Origin: Bacteroides fragilis
Lineage (GTDB): Bacteria; Bacillota; Clostridia; Lachnospirales; Lachnospiraceae
DNA: 64,000 nucleotides
Direction of reading: 5' to 3'
Assembly: GCA_023664485.1 (NCBI GenBank)
Contig: JAMPFK010000001.1
Coordinates: forward strand, 229,564 to 293,563
A program made the position numbers and the translations under genes. Positions 34,603-44,017 of this stretch are shown in pieces; position 1 is the stretch's first letter, and the number at the start of each line of letters is the position of its first letter. The notes under the pieces are model-generated. The model was not told where the DNA came from, did no database searches, and saw only the letters and a program-made list of their open reading frames with translations.

Positions 34603-35595
34603 TTATATCTTTTTCTGGAAAATTATTTTCAGAAAATCCTGTTTTTCCTTCTCCTGCGCAAAAAGCTTCTCCAGCTTCTCCATATTGCGGCCGGGAATCC
34701 ATGCCTTGCCGGAATTATAATAGAAATTAACAATTTTCCAAAATTTCTCCGGATAAGCAAAACGATAATATAACTTCATATAATCTTCTTCCGACAAAGC
34801 CCTCTCTTCGTCATAGGAACGTATCAGAATATCTCCAAGCGTCTGCGACCAGTTATTCTTTTCGAGCAGTTTCCGCATAAAAAGATATAAATCCCTGACC
34901 GGGTCATCCCGTATGCACTTTTCAAAATTGATAAGCGCCATACCGCCCGTTGTCCGTATAATATTATGATACTGATAATCGCCATGACATACAATAGGAA
35001 ATTCTTCCAAATTTGCACTTTTTCTTTTCTTTCTGTAACAGCGCATTTCCTCGGTAATCTGCAAAGCGAAGTCGAAAAAATGATCATAATGTTCGAGCAG
35101 ATATATCTCAAAAGCGGTTTTCTGGCTCTTTTCACGCAGAAAACGGCGCACCTTTTTCAGTTCCTTATTATGCTTTTCATACTCTTTCTCAATATGAAAA
35201 ACCGGCTGTGAAGCCAGATTTTCCCATTCCGATAAATCCGCACAGTTATGTACTCCCGCCAGCACGCGGACCGCCTTTCGGCATTCCTCAATGTCCCTGT
35301 TATTACACTCTTTTCCCTCAAAATAACTCTTAACAATATAAGGAATCCGGTCCTGATCATAGACAATCAGCTCGTTTTCCTTTGTCCTCAGAATGGATTC
35401 AACGAGCGGAAAACCCGCTTCCCTGATATGCTTTAACAAGGTATCCTGAAAAAAAATCTTATTCATGGGGCCGTTATATTCTTTTAAAATAAGAAGTCCT
35501 TTATCCGATTCACAAAGAATCGACCCCCTCCCCTTCCAGGTCCGGCCAACTTCTATCTCATAATTATCGAATAAACCGACAGATCTGTCATTCAC
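34603..35595 (-). CDS. CotS-family spore-coat kinase-like protein
   Basis: A 330-residue protein of the aminoglycoside-phosphotransferase fold. VCHGDYQYHNII is the Brenner catalytic loop, and INFEKCIRDDPVRDLYLF holds the metal-binding region, with Glu where Asp is usual (INFE). This matches CotS/YtaA-type spore coat proteins. The start is GTG with GGGAGG seven bases upstream; an earlier in-frame ATG at 35610 overlaps the ribosome-binding site and is unlikely. Confidence 0.82.
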   Translation of the reverse strand: MNDRSVGLFDNYEIEVGRTWKGRGSILCESDKGLLILKEYNGPMNKIFFQDTLLKHIREAGFPLVESILRTKENELIVYDQDRIPYIVKSYFEGKECNNRDIEECRKAVRVLAGVHNCADLSEWENLASQPVFHIEKEYEKHNKELKKVRRFLREKSQKTAFEIYLLEHYDHFFDFALQITEEMRCYRKKRKSANLEEFPIVCHGDYQYHNIIRTTGGMALINFEKCIRDDPVRDLYLFMRKLLEKNNWSQTLGDILIRSYDEERALSEEDYMKLYYRFAYPEKFWKIVNFYYNSGKAWIPGRNMEKLEKLFAQEKEKQDFLKIIFQKKI

Positions 35596-35695
35596 AAAAA
35601 TACCTCCCATATCAGATAATTCATCCTGTGAATTTTCTGTTCTTCATCTATCCTATCTTATGAGAAAGTATGGAAAAGTATGATTTTTTTGTCGG

Positions 35696-37024
35696 TTAAT
35701 CTTGAAGCGGCAAAAGCGAAAGCAGATATTCTTTCCGATTATGTCCGGGCTCCTCCAAAACGACCTCCAGCAGTTTATGAAGCGTCTGTCCGATTTCCCG
35801 TCCCGGCTTCATCCCCGCCGCGATCAGATCGCTCCCTGTTACCGCCAGATCCTTTAACGAAAGACAGTCTTTTTTCGCAATGATCTCTTCGTAAATAGCT
35901 TTCAGGGTTTCGAGCTCCCGCAGCTTTTCTTCCCTCCGGTAATCGCTCTGTGCCATAATATCGGCATATTTTACGGAAAACAACAGTGGAAAAATATCCT
36001 CTCCTATTTGATTTACCGCTTTTCTGACGCTTCTCGCATCGCTTTCTATTTTCCTGTCATGATATCGGACGATTTTTCTGACTTTATCGGTCGTATCATT
36101 ATCGAACTTCAACCGCTTCATAATGCGGACAGTCATTTCTTCCCCGATGGCCGCATGGCCGTGATTGTGCGTAATACCCTGTTCATCGACCATCAGCGTT
36201 CCCGGTTTGCCAATGTCATGAAAAAGCATTCCAAGGCGCAGTACCTTATCTGTCTCCACATAGGGAAGCGTATGTAAAATATGTTCTCCGACACTGTAAC
36301 AATGGTGAGGGTTGTTCTGTTTTGTTTTCATGCAGATATCGAATTCCGGAAATATCTGCGCGGTGATTCCCGTTTCATATGCGATTCGGATATCTTCCGG
36401 ATGATCCGATACTATCAGTTTCACCAGTTCAGCCTGAATCCGCTCCGCACTGATTTTTTTGATCGTCGGAGCGAGTTTTCCGATTGCCGCTTTCGTATTT
36501 TCTTCGATCGCATAATCGAGCTGCGCAGAGAAACGCACCGCCCGCATCATACGCAGAGCGTCTTCCGTGAACCGTTCTTCCGCGGTGCCGACACAGCGGA
36601 TCAGGCCATGCTCTATGTCCTGCATTCCGCCGTACAGATCGATCAATCCTTCTTTTTTATTATAGGCCATCGCATTGATGGTAAAATCCCGGCGCTGCAG
36701 ATCCTCTTTCAGATTTACTGTAAAAGTCACATCCTCAGGATGGCGGCTATCCTCATATTTTCCATCAATGCGGTAAGTTGTTACTTCAAAGCCTTCTCTG
36801 CCGGTCATAACGGTAACGGTGCCATGCTGAATGCCGGTATCGACCGTCCTGTTAAAAATCTTTTTCACCTCTTCCGGCTTCGCGGAAGTCGTAATATCCC
36901 AGTCATCCGGTTCCCGCCCCAGAATAGAATCTCTGACACATCCGCCGACCGCATAAGCTTCATAGCCTGCTGTCTGAATTTTTTCTATAATATCCTCTAC
37001 CTTCCGGGGCAGTCGTATTTCCAT
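35696..37024 (-). CDS. cca: CCA tRNA nucleotidyltransferase with HD domain
   Basis: A 442-residue enzyme that adds or repairs the CCA end of tRNAs. GGCVRDSILGREPDDWDITT holds the nucleotidyl-transfer Asp pair near residue 30-45, RRDFTINAMAY and a basic middle follow, and a C-terminal HD domain (LFHDIGKPGT) is present. GAAGG lies before the ATG; two adjacent ATGs are possible. Neither tRNA gene in this window encodes CCA, so the enzyme has to add it. Confidence 0.95.
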   Translation of the reverse strand: MEIRLPRKVEDIIEKIQTAGYEAYAVGGCVRDSILGREPDDWDITTSAKPEEVKKIFNRTVDTGIQHGTVTVMTGREGFEVTTYRIDGKYEDSRHPEDVTFTVNLKEDLQRRDFTINAMAYNKKEGLIDLYGGMQDIEHGLIRCVGTAEERFTEDALRMMRAVRFSAQLDYAIEENTKAAIGKLAPTIKKISAERIQAELVKLIVSDHPEDIRIAYETGITAQIFPEFDICMKTKQNNPHHCYSVGEHILHTLPYVETDKVLRLGMLFHDIGKPGTLMVDEQGITHNHGHAAIGEEMTVRIMKRLKFDNDTTDKVRKIVRYHDRKIESDARSVRKAVNQIGEDIFPLLFSVKYADIMAQSDYRREEKLRELETLKAIYEEIIAKKDCLSLKDLAVTGSDLIAAGMKPGREIGQTLHKLLEVVLEEPGHNRKEYLLSLLPLQD

Positions 37025-37046
37025 CATGAACACCTTCTTTTATTAA

Positions 37047-37280
37047 TTAACCGATGCTGGGGCCGCGGAACAATGACGTCGGATCTTCAAAATGAATGTT
37101 CTCTTCTTCTTCCTGTAAAGAAGACGTCATTCTTTCCAGTTCTCTGTCGGACAAATTACTCCTGTTTCTTTCAATATATTCTCTTTTTTCATCATCCGAC
37201 AGATTAGAAAAGTTGTCCGACGCCATTCTATCCGCCGCAAAAGCATATCCTGCCTCCAGGGGCATTTGATTAAAATCCAT
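37047..37280 (-). CDS. Small acidic hypothetical protein
   Basis: A 77-residue protein, mostly helical and charged (LSDDEKREYIERNRSNLSDR) and ending in FRGPSIG. AAAGGA precedes the ATG, so it looks like a real gene, 22 bases before cca and probably cotranscribed with it. The family is not recognised. The second copy of the inverted-repeat element lies 53 bases upstream. Confidence 0.65.
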   Translation of the reverse strand: MDFNQMPLEAGYAFAADRMASDNFSNLSDDEKREYIERNRSNLSDRELERMTSSLQEEEENIHFEDPTSLFRGPSIG

Positions 37281-37333
37281 TGTATTTTCATTCCTTTCCG
37301 TATTTTATGATAATTCCGTAATGGTTACAGAAT

Positions 37334-37436
37334 TATAGTAAACGACATAACAAATTGCTCTTTTCAGCTCTTGCAAAAGCCATATACGCAAGCTTTTACA
37401 AGGCCGAAATGGAAATTTCCAATGTCGTTGACTATA
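37334..37436. repeat. Inverted-repeat element, long copy
   Basis: A 103-base element with ends TATAGTAAACGACAT and ATGTCGTTGACTATA (one mismatch). Its first 23 and last 40 or so bases match the 65-base copy at 32877-32941, with about 38 extra bases between. The extra part adds an inner stem (CTTGCAAAAGC with GCAAGCTTTTACAAG). It lies between the GH3 gene and the 77-residue gene, in the same orientation relative to the minus-strand gene as the copy before hup. Confidence 0.8.
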
Positions 37437-37475
37437 GAATATACAAAAAGAAATGAATTTATACTTCATGAACTC

Positions 37476-39647
37476 TTATAATGTATAAAGGCTTTTCAGG
37501 CGGATATCCTCACAGGACGCGCCGATAAGAATTTCATAATCCCCCACATTTACGGTAAAATCATGTTTATTGCTGTCAAAATAGGCAAAATCCTGATGCG
37601 ACAGGGTCAGCGTTACTTTTGCGGATTTTCCCGGCTGTAATCTGATTTTCGTAAAAGCCTTTAATTCCTTTGCAGGCCGCTCCGCCTTCGGCGCGATTGG
37701 CGCGACATATAGCTGCGCGATTTCCGCTCCCGCTCTTTTTCCTGTATTTTTGACGCTGAAACTTACTTTTACCGTACCCATTCCGTCCTTTTCCTGCTTT
37801 ATGGACAGATTTTGATAGGAAAACTGCGTATAGGACAGTCCATGCCCGAAACAAAAGGCCGGCATAATCCTTTCTTTATTATAATAACGATACCCGACAT
37901 AAAGACCTTCGGACAGGCTGATGCTTCCAGCCGGATCCGATTGTCTGCTTTTTGCGGCCGCGCAGTCCTCGTATCTGGCCGGAAAAGTTTCCGCCAGCTT
38001 ACCGGAAGGATTTACTTCCCCGAAAAGAATCTCCGCAAAAGCTTTTCCGGTTTCCATACCCGCATAATAACTCCACAGAATCGTCTCCGCCTTATATCTC
38101 CATGGCATTTCCACCGGCGAACCGCCGATCAGGGCGATGACCGTATCTTTTCTTACTTTTAAAAGCTCTTCGATAAGCATGTCCTGTTCATAAGGAAGCT
38201 TCATATCGGCTCTGTCAAGTCCTTCGCTGTCGAAATAATGGTTCAGGCCGCCGATAAAAATGACTTCGTCCACTTCTTTCGCTATCCTGACCGCTTCCTC
38301 AAACAGCGCCGGATTCTTCTCACGGATCAGCTTTTCTTCTTTTTCTTTCCCGGCGGCGGCATTCACTTTCTCCTGCCCGTCCAGACTCTTTTCCTGCCAG
38401 TTCGTATCGAAAGTCTCAGGTTTCTCCGGCATATAATAGCCGGGCGCATAGAGAACTTCTGTGCTGCCTCCCAGATACGCTTTCATTCCCATCAATGGAC
38501 AGATCTCATAAAGAGCTTTAATTTCAGCGCTTCCTCCCCCATCGGAATGGAGCTTCGCCGCGTTCTGTCCGATAACGGCAAGTTTTCTGATTTTTTTCTT
38601 TTCCAAAGGCAGCTTGTTCTTCTCATTTTTCAACAGAATCATGGATTCTTCCGCGACGCGCAGCGTAACTTCCCTGTGAGCGGGCGTATTGTATGCTCCC
38701 GCTTTTCTTATATCCCGTTGTTTTCCAATCATTTTCAGACGGAGCATCATCCGAAGGATATTGCGGATCTTGGCGTCTACTGCGGCTTCCGGTATTTCGC
38801 CTTTCCTGACAGCTTCTTTCAGGGGATTTGCAAATCGATATTCGTCAAAATCCGGGTGAACCGACATTTCCACATCCATCGTGACCATAGCCGATTCTTT
38901 TGTCCTATGTACGGCGCCCCAATCGCTGATGACCATTCCGTCATATCCCCATTCTTCCCGGAGAATCAAATCGAGAAGCCGTCCGTTCTCACAACAATGC
39001 GTCCCGTTGATCTTATTATAAGCGCCCATCAGGGAATAAGAACCGCCCTCCTGTACGGCCGCCCGGAATGCCGGAAAGTAGATTTCATACAGCGTCCTGT
39101 CGTCTACGGCCGTATCCACCGTTAAACGGTCCGTTTCCTGTACGTTGCAGGCAAAATGCTTTACGCAGGCCGCGACGTCATTTTCCTGCACTCCCCTGAT
39201 AAAAGGGACTGCAAGATCAGCCGTCAGCTTCGGGTCTTCGCTCATATATTCGAAATTCCTTCCGCACAGCGGATTCCTTTTAATATTGATGCCCGGCGCA
39301 AGAATCACGTCTTTTCCACGTCCCCGTGCTTCTTCTCCGAGGACGTACCCGGACTGATAAGCGAGTTCCCGGTTCCAGGCAGAGGCCAGCGCGCTGCCGC
39401 TCGGCATATAAGTTACATAATCGTCATTATTTCCCGCAGGAATCCATTTATCATGGCAAAATTCATTTCTTACGCCCATCGGACCGTCGGAACATTTCAA
39501 AGGCGGGATTCCAAGCCTTTCCACCGCTCCTGTCTGGAAAAGTCCCGCACCATGGATCATAGCGGCTTTTTCATCCAATGTCATCTCTTTTAATAATTTT
39601 TCAATCTGATCCTCCGTTTTTTTATCGCTTCTGATGTTCAGCTTCAT
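37476..39647 (-). CDS. GH3 beta-glycosidase
   Basis: A 723-residue cytoplasmic enzyme without a signal peptide. It starts with the GH3 barrel (LTLDEKAAMIHGAG-like segment, KCSDGPMGVR), and VISDWGAVH carries the nucleophile Asp near residue 237. A second sandwich domain follows, with the fibronectin-III-like end AGAEIAQLYVAP. This is the layout of GH3 beta-glucosidases and related beta-xylosidases, which free sugars from plant oligosaccharides. The ribosome-binding site is weak. It stands alone, with no transporter beside it. Confidence 0.9.
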   Translation of the reverse strand: MKLNIRSDKKTEDQIEKLLKEMTLDEKAAMIHGAGLFQTGAVERLGIPPLKCSDGPMGVRNEFCHDKWIPAGNNDDYVTYMPSGSALASAWNRELAYQSGYVLGEEARGRGKDVILAPGINIKRNPLCGRNFEYMSEDPKLTADLAVPFIRGVQENDVAACVKHFACNVQETDRLTVDTAVDDRTLYEIYFPAFRAAVQEGGSYSLMGAYNKINGTHCCENGRLLDLILREEWGYDGMVISDWGAVHRTKESAMVTMDVEMSVHPDFDEYRFANPLKEAVRKGEIPEAAVDAKIRNILRMMLRLKMIGKQRDIRKAGAYNTPAHREVTLRVAEESMILLKNEKNKLPLEKKKIRKLAVIGQNAAKLHSDGGGSAEIKALYEICPLMGMKAYLGGSTEVLYAPGYYMPEKPETFDTNWQEKSLDGQEKVNAAAGKEKEEKLIREKNPALFEEAVRIAKEVDEVIFIGGLNHYFDSEGLDRADMKLPYEQDMLIEELLKVRKDTVIALIGGSPVEMPWRYKAETILWSYYAGMETGKAFAEILFGEVNPSGKLAETFPARYEDCAAAKSRQSDPAGSISLSEGLYVGYRYYNKERIMPAFCFGHGLSYTQFSYQNLSIKQEKDGMGTVKVSFSVKNTGKRAGAEIAQLYVAPIAPKAERPAKELKAFTKIRLQPGKSAKVTLTLSHQDFAYFDSNKHDFTVNVGDYEILIGASCEDIRLKSLYTL

Positions 39648-39787
39648 GTTCCTGTTCCAGCCTTTCTGTTAACTTCTCCTGTCTCTGTCCCGCCACGCCG
39701 CAGATAATTTGTACGTTTAGTATATCCGTTATTTTTCGGAAATACAATCATGAAATTTTTTGTAAAATTTTTGTAAAAAAAGAAAAC

Positions 39788-39817
39788 TTGACAAACCCCT
39801 ATAACATATTGTATTAT
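39788..39817 (+). promoter_or_regulatory. Sigma-A promoter of tRNA-Pro
   Basis: TTGACA and TATTAT are separated by 18 bases, about 28 bases before the tRNA. Confidence 0.7.
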
Positions 39818-39845
39818 CTTAGTTGTGCAAAAGATTATTTGACGG

Positions 39846-39919
<74 letters not shown>

Positions 39920-39933
39920 CTGCAAAATAAAAA

Positions 39934-39965
39934 GCTCTGAAATCTCTTTCAGAGCCTTTTATTTT
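39934..39965 (+). terminator. Terminator of tRNA-Pro
   Basis: GCTCTGAAA pairs with TTTCAGAGC around four bases, then CTTTTATTTT. The following 39966-40241 holds no gene that I can see. Confidence 0.85.
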
Positions 39966-40241
39966 GCACGTTTTGCAATCTCTATGGGGATTATATACCG
40001 TTGACGGGGAGGTTTTGTTATCCTCCCCACAACAGCTCAGGAAAGAAAAGAATGGTTTCTGCCACTGTATTTTAATTATTTTCTCCGCCATTCATATTTT
40101 CATGAATGATTTCCTTTCCTGATATATTCCCCTTTTACGACTTTATTTTACGATAACAAACGTTACCGAAGCGTTACTTATGCGGCAATTTTGACAGCCA
40201 TTTCGAAAAAATTGGTAATTTCTGCAAAAATCCTGCAAAAA

Positions 40242-40562
40242 TCAGCCCAGTACCTTGTCGATCTTTTTTTCCAATTCATTCTGGGATACCGCTCCGACAA
40301 CCGTTTCTCTGATTTCTCCGTTCACAAAAATCATCATTGTCGGAATCGACATAATTCCATACTGCGACGCAATCTTATTCTCTTCATCGATATTACATTT
40401 TCCGACTTTTATTTTTCCATCATATTTTTCTGCGAGCTTCTCTACGACCGGCGCCATCATTTTACACGGCCCGCACCAGTCCGCATAGAAATCCACGAAC
40501 ACCGGAATATCGGAAGCAAGCACTTCCTTTTCAAAATCTGCTCCTGTAAATTTGTACTCCAT
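40242..40562 (-). CDS. trxA: Thioredoxin
   Basis: A 106-residue thioredoxin with the active site WCGPCK near residue 30, the cis-Pro segment IMSIPTMMIF, and the family ending. It reduces protein disulfides using thioredoxin reductase, which is not in this window. GGAG lies seven bases before the ATG. It is 35 bases after trmB on the same strand. Confidence 0.95.
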   Translation of the reverse strand: MEYKFTGADFEKEVLASDIPVFVDFYADWCGPCKMMAPVVEKLAEKYDGKIKVGKCNIDEENKIASQYGIMSIPTMMIFVNGEIRETVVGAVSQNELEKKIDKVLG

Positions 40563-40597
40563 AAACTTTCTCCTTTCTCTTTTTCACTTCTTTTTTT

Positions 40598-41251
40598 CTA
40601 TTTTTCGTTCCTTACCGGAAAAACAATATATTTATAAACAGGATTCCCCATCGAGGAAAATCTTTCCTCATATTCCGTCATAACGTTCCCTTCCATCATG
40701 CTCTCGTCATGATGAAGGTCATAAGTCACTCGTTCCAGACGCCATCCGGCAGGCGCAAGCTCGTCCAGAGCAAACATAAACAACGCCTGATTATCCGTCT
40801 TAAATTCCAGATTCCCTTCTTCCGATAGTATGACCCTGTATCTGTTTAAAAATTCACGCGAAGGAAGCCTTCTTTTCGCATGCCTGTCTTTCGGCCATGG
40901 GTCGGAAAAATTCAGATAAATTTTATCTGCTTCTCCTTCTCCGAAGACCTCCATGATTTCCTCCGCATCCATGCGGATAAAATACAGATTGGGAAGCATT
41001 TCTTTCTCCATCTTCTGTATACCGCGGATCAGAACGCTGGAATATTTCTCTATACCGATATAATTGATCTCCGGATGCAGTCTGGCCATATCTGTAATAA
41101 ACCGTCCTTTTCCCATGCCGATTTCTATCTGTAACGGATGAGAATTGCCAAACAGCTCCTTCCAGCGGTTTTTTCTTTCTTTGGGATTTTGTATCACAAA
41201 CGGGCTCCTGGCAATTACTTCCCGTGAACCGGCAACATTTCGTAATCTCAT
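40598..41251 (-). CDS. trmB: tRNA (guanine-N7-)-methyltransferase
   Basis: A 217-residue SAM enzyme that methylates G46 of tRNA. LQIEIGMGKGRFI is the SAM-binding loop near residue 38, IGIEKYS follows, and NFSDPWPKDRHAKRRL near residue 115 is the TrmB signature. AAAGG precedes the ATG. Length and motifs fit the family. Confidence 0.95.
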   Translation of the reverse strand: MRLRNVAGSREVIARSPFVIQNPKERKNRWKELFGNSHPLQIEIGMGKGRFITDMARLHPEINYIGIEKYSSVLIRGIQKMEKEMLPNLYFIRMDAEEIMEVFGEGEADKIYLNFSDPWPKDRHAKRRLPSREFLNRYRVILSEEGNLEFKTDNQALFMFALDELAPAGWRLERVTYDLHHDESMMEGNVMTEYEERFSSMGNPVYKYIVFPVRNEK

Positions 41252-41402
41252 AAACGGACCTTTCTTTTTCGTGCTTTTTTATTTTACACTATTTTAAAAT
41301 GGATGAAAAGAATATCTTAAAAAATAGGGAAAAATATTTCGTTTCGGGGAAAAATATTGTAAAATAGGAGAATAATTACCTTTGTTTGGAGGCCTGTCGT
41401 TT

Positions 41403-42944
41403 ATGTGTTCCGTTTATAGAAAAAAAATTTTAACGCATTTTTTTCTTATCATTTTCCTGAGTGTTTTTCTGTTTTATCTCAACGGTTTAAATGTTTGCGC
41501 AGCGACATTGGATGAACTGATGGAAGCGGCGGAAGCACGAAAGCTTCTCCCGGTACAATCCGATGAAATCGAGAACTGGCCGACCGGACCGCAGACAACC
41601 GCGCAGGCGGCGATTCTGATGGATGCCAATACCGGTATCATTCTTTATGCGAAAAATATTCACGAAAAGTTATATCCGGCCAGTACGACTAAGATCCTCA
41701 CTTCCCTGCTGGCTATGGAGAACGGCAATCTGGACGATATGGTCTCTTTTAGCCATGAGGCCGTTTTCAGCGTGCCAGGAGACGGTTCCAATATGGGAAT
41801 GGACGAGGGAGAATCCATTACATTAGAAGAAGCCCTTTACGGTATTATGGTCGCTTCCGCAAACGAGGTATCCAACGCCGTTGCAGAATATGTCAGCGGT
41901 TCCATCAGCGATTTTACGGAGCTGATGAATACGCGCGCCGCGGAACTCGGCTGTACGGACTCCCATTTTACCAATACGAACGGCCTTTTCGATGAAAATC
42001 ATTATACCTCTGTTTATGACCTTGCCGTCATTTCCAGAGCCTTTTTTCAAAACGAAATGTTATGCAAAATAAGCAATACCTCCCGTTATCATTTCGAGGC
42101 TTCCGAAACACAGCCCGACGATTTTTATAAAAAGAACAAACACCTGCTCGTCAATGGCGAAATGCCCTATGAGGGAATCATCGGCGGAAAGACAGGCTAT
42201 ATAGATCAGTCAAGACAGACGCTCGTTACCTGCGCGGAGCAGAACGGCATGAAACTGATATGCGTCGTTTTCAAGGAGGAATCCCCGAATCAGTTCACAG
42301 ATACGGTGGAATTATTTAATTATGGCTTTCAGAATTTCCAGGTATTAAATGTCTCCGAAAACGAAAAAAAATTCAACATCGAAAATGTAAACTTTTTTCA
42401 GGCGGATAACGATATCTTTGGAAATTCCAGACCGATTTTATCAATTGATACGGATAGTTATGTCATCGTTCCGAACATGGCCGGTTTTTCCGATTTGGAT
42501 TCCACGATCAATTATGATATTTCGGAAGATAACCATGTCGCGCAGATCGACTACACCTACAATGACGTTTATGTAGGAAGCGCCTATGTAAATCTCTCCG
42601 AATACGCCAGGACCATCTATCAGTTTGAAACGACAGAAACCTCTCTCGCCGCCGATACAGATCATAACGGGACGGAAAACGATGAAACAGAAAATCCGAA
42701 AAAAGAAAAAAAGACCGCTTCTGTTTCTCCGGTACAGAATGATGAAGATAACGATACTATTTTTATCAATGTCAAAAATGTACTGACCGGTACTCTTATT
42801 TTTGCGGCCTTTTTTATCTGCATTTTTATTATCCGGGCATTCATCGTCAATAATAATAACTCCAAACGCCGCAAAAACCGTGTAGACAGAAAAAAACATC
42901 GAAGAGAACGAATTCGTTCTAACTTCGATGATTTTGATTTCTAG
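41403..42944 (+). CDS. D-alanyl-D-alanine carboxypeptidase (PBP5-type)
   Basis: A 513-residue exported penicillin-binding protein. The signal segment (FFLIIFLSVFLFYLNG) is followed by the three serine-peptidase motifs: PASTTKI (SxxK) near residue 93, SAN near 152, and KTG near 265. A C-terminal beta domain, an acidic Glu/Lys linker, a membrane helix (LTGTLIFAAFFICIFIIRAF) and a basic tail follow. It trims peptidoglycan stem peptides. GGAGG lies before the ATG at 41403. Its 3' end overlaps the convergent exonuclease gene by 26 bases. Confidence 0.93.
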   Translation: MCSVYRKKILTHFFLIIFLSVFLFYLNGLNVCAATLDELMEAAEARKLLPVQSDEIENWPTGPQTTAQAAILMDANTGIILYAKNIHEKLYPASTTKILTSLLAMENGNLDDMVSFSHEAVFSVPGDGSNMGMDEGESITLEEALYGIMVASANEVSNAVAEYVSGSISDFTELMNTRAAELGCTDSHFTNTNGLFDENHYTSVYDLAVISRAFFQNEMLCKISNTSRYHFEASETQPDDFYKKNKHLLVNGEMPYEGIIGGKTGYIDQSRQTLVTCAEQNGMKLICVVFKEESPNQFTDTVELFNYGFQNFQVLNVSENEKKFNIENVNFFQADNDIFGNSRPILSIDTDSYVIVPNMAGFSDLDSTINYDISEDNHVAQIDYTYNDVYVGSAYVNLSEYARTIYQFETTETSLAADTDHNGTENDETENPKKEKKTASVSPVQNDEDNDTIFINVKNVLTGTLIFAAFFICIFIIRAFIVNNNNSKRRKNRVDRKKHRRERIRSNFDDFDF

Positions 42945-43893
42945 CTGCTCTTTTTTCCCTGCGGTGCTGTCTTGCCTGCTCCCGTTTTTTACAGATATTT
43001 TCCATTTCTTCTTCAGAAATAAATTTTTCAGTCTTTATAATATAAATCTGCCCGTTTTCCGCTTTGCGGATTCTGATCTTGGATTTCATAAGGCCATGTT
43101 CGTCACAATAAGAAACGCAGTAATAATGCTTTCCGTTCGGCGTAAACCATTTAATTTTTCTTTTCAGATTCTTTCGACAAAGATAACATTTCGTGCTGAT
43201 AACATTTTTATCATTCATCGCCTTTGTCTTATCTTCAAATCCTCTGGAAATATATTTCGCATAAGACTCCTGAGGCACTTTGTCAAAAATCGCATGGATT
43301 TCTTCTTTCCTGCCTGCCGGAATATGGAAAATATCGAAAGAATAATTTTCCAGCACATTTTCATCGAGAAGAGCAAGTACCTTTGCCGTATAATGTGCAT
43401 CGCTCAATGCCCTGTGAAAGGGGATGTCCTTTTCAATTTTCAAAAAATCAATCGCATATTCCAATGATTTTCTGGATTTTCTGTCTTCAAACGCAATGCT
43501 GAAAAGTTTCTGAACATCTAAAAAACGAAACGGCCTGTCAGACAGAGGCTCCATCTGATAATACCGGATATTCCGTTGAAGCTCTACCAAATCCATGGAA
43601 CCCCATGTGCAGAAAATATAATCGTCCCCGCACCATTTCCGAAAAGCCCGCATGACTTCCGGAAATGTCCTTCCTGCTTCCAATTGCTCTATTTTAAGAT
43701 GGATCAGTTTTCTGGTAACGTGATTCATCTCATGGTAGATCTGCGGTTTTATCAGTTCATTAAACTTATCTGTTTTTTTCCGGCTGCTATTCAGTTTGAT
43801 CGCACCGATTTCAATAATTTCAAAAGGGAGCTTTTCATCCGTTTTTTCTGCGGCGCCTTGATTCCATTCTAAGTCTAAGATGATATAGTTCAT
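42919..43893 (-). CDS. DEDDh 3'-5' exonuclease-domain protein
   Basis: A 324-residue protein. Exo I is ILDLEWN with the Asp/Glu pair near residues 7-9, Exo II is CTWGSMDLVELQRN, and Exo III is HRALSDAHYTA, so the DEDDh set is complete. This is the fold of DNA polymerase III epsilon and of RNA exonucleases. The C-terminal half has a CYLC...CDEH cysteine/histidine cluster and an Arg/Lys-rich tail, suggesting nucleic-acid binding. The substrate, DNA or RNA, cannot be told. AAGGA precedes the ATG. Confidence 0.85.
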   Translation of the reverse strand: MNYIILDLEWNQGAAEKTDEKLPFEIIEIGAIKLNSSRKKTDKFNELIKPQIYHEMNHVTRKLIHLKIEQLEAGRTFPEVMRAFRKWCGDDYIFCTWGSMDLVELQRNIRYYQMEPLSDRPFRFLDVQKLFSIAFEDRKSRKSLEYAIDFLKIEKDIPFHRALSDAHYTAKVLALLDENVLENYSFDIFHIPAGRKEEIHAIFDKVPQESYAKYISRGFEDKTKAMNDKNVISTKCYLCRKNLKRKIKWFTPNGKHYYCVSYCDEHGLMKSKIRIRKAENGQIYIIKTEKFISEEEMENICKKREQARQHRREKRAARNQNHRS

Positions 43894-43929
43894 GAAATCT
43901 TCCTTATTATAATCAGACGATAAAAGAAA

Positions 43930-44003
43930 CGTCCCTGACTGGATTCGAACCAGCGGCCTTTCGCTTAGGAGGCGAACGCTCTATCCTGCTGAGCTACAGA
44001 GAC
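43930..44003 (-). tRNA. tRNA-Arg (anticodon CCT)
   Basis: Read on the minus strand: acceptor arms GTCTCTG and CAGGGAC plus discriminator G, D arm TAGCTCAGCAGGATAGAGC, anticodon stem TTCGC/GCGAA with loop CTCCTAA and anticodon CCT, and T arm GGTTCGAATCC. CCA is not encoded. It is only 14 bases from the end of the DUF3881 gene. Confidence 0.95.
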
Positions 44004-44017
44004 TAATACAAAAATAT

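Noticed and set aside
36281..37207. A 308-codon plus-strand open frame inside cca
   Set aside because: It has no ribosome-binding site and an unusual residue mix and lies opposite conserved cca motifs.
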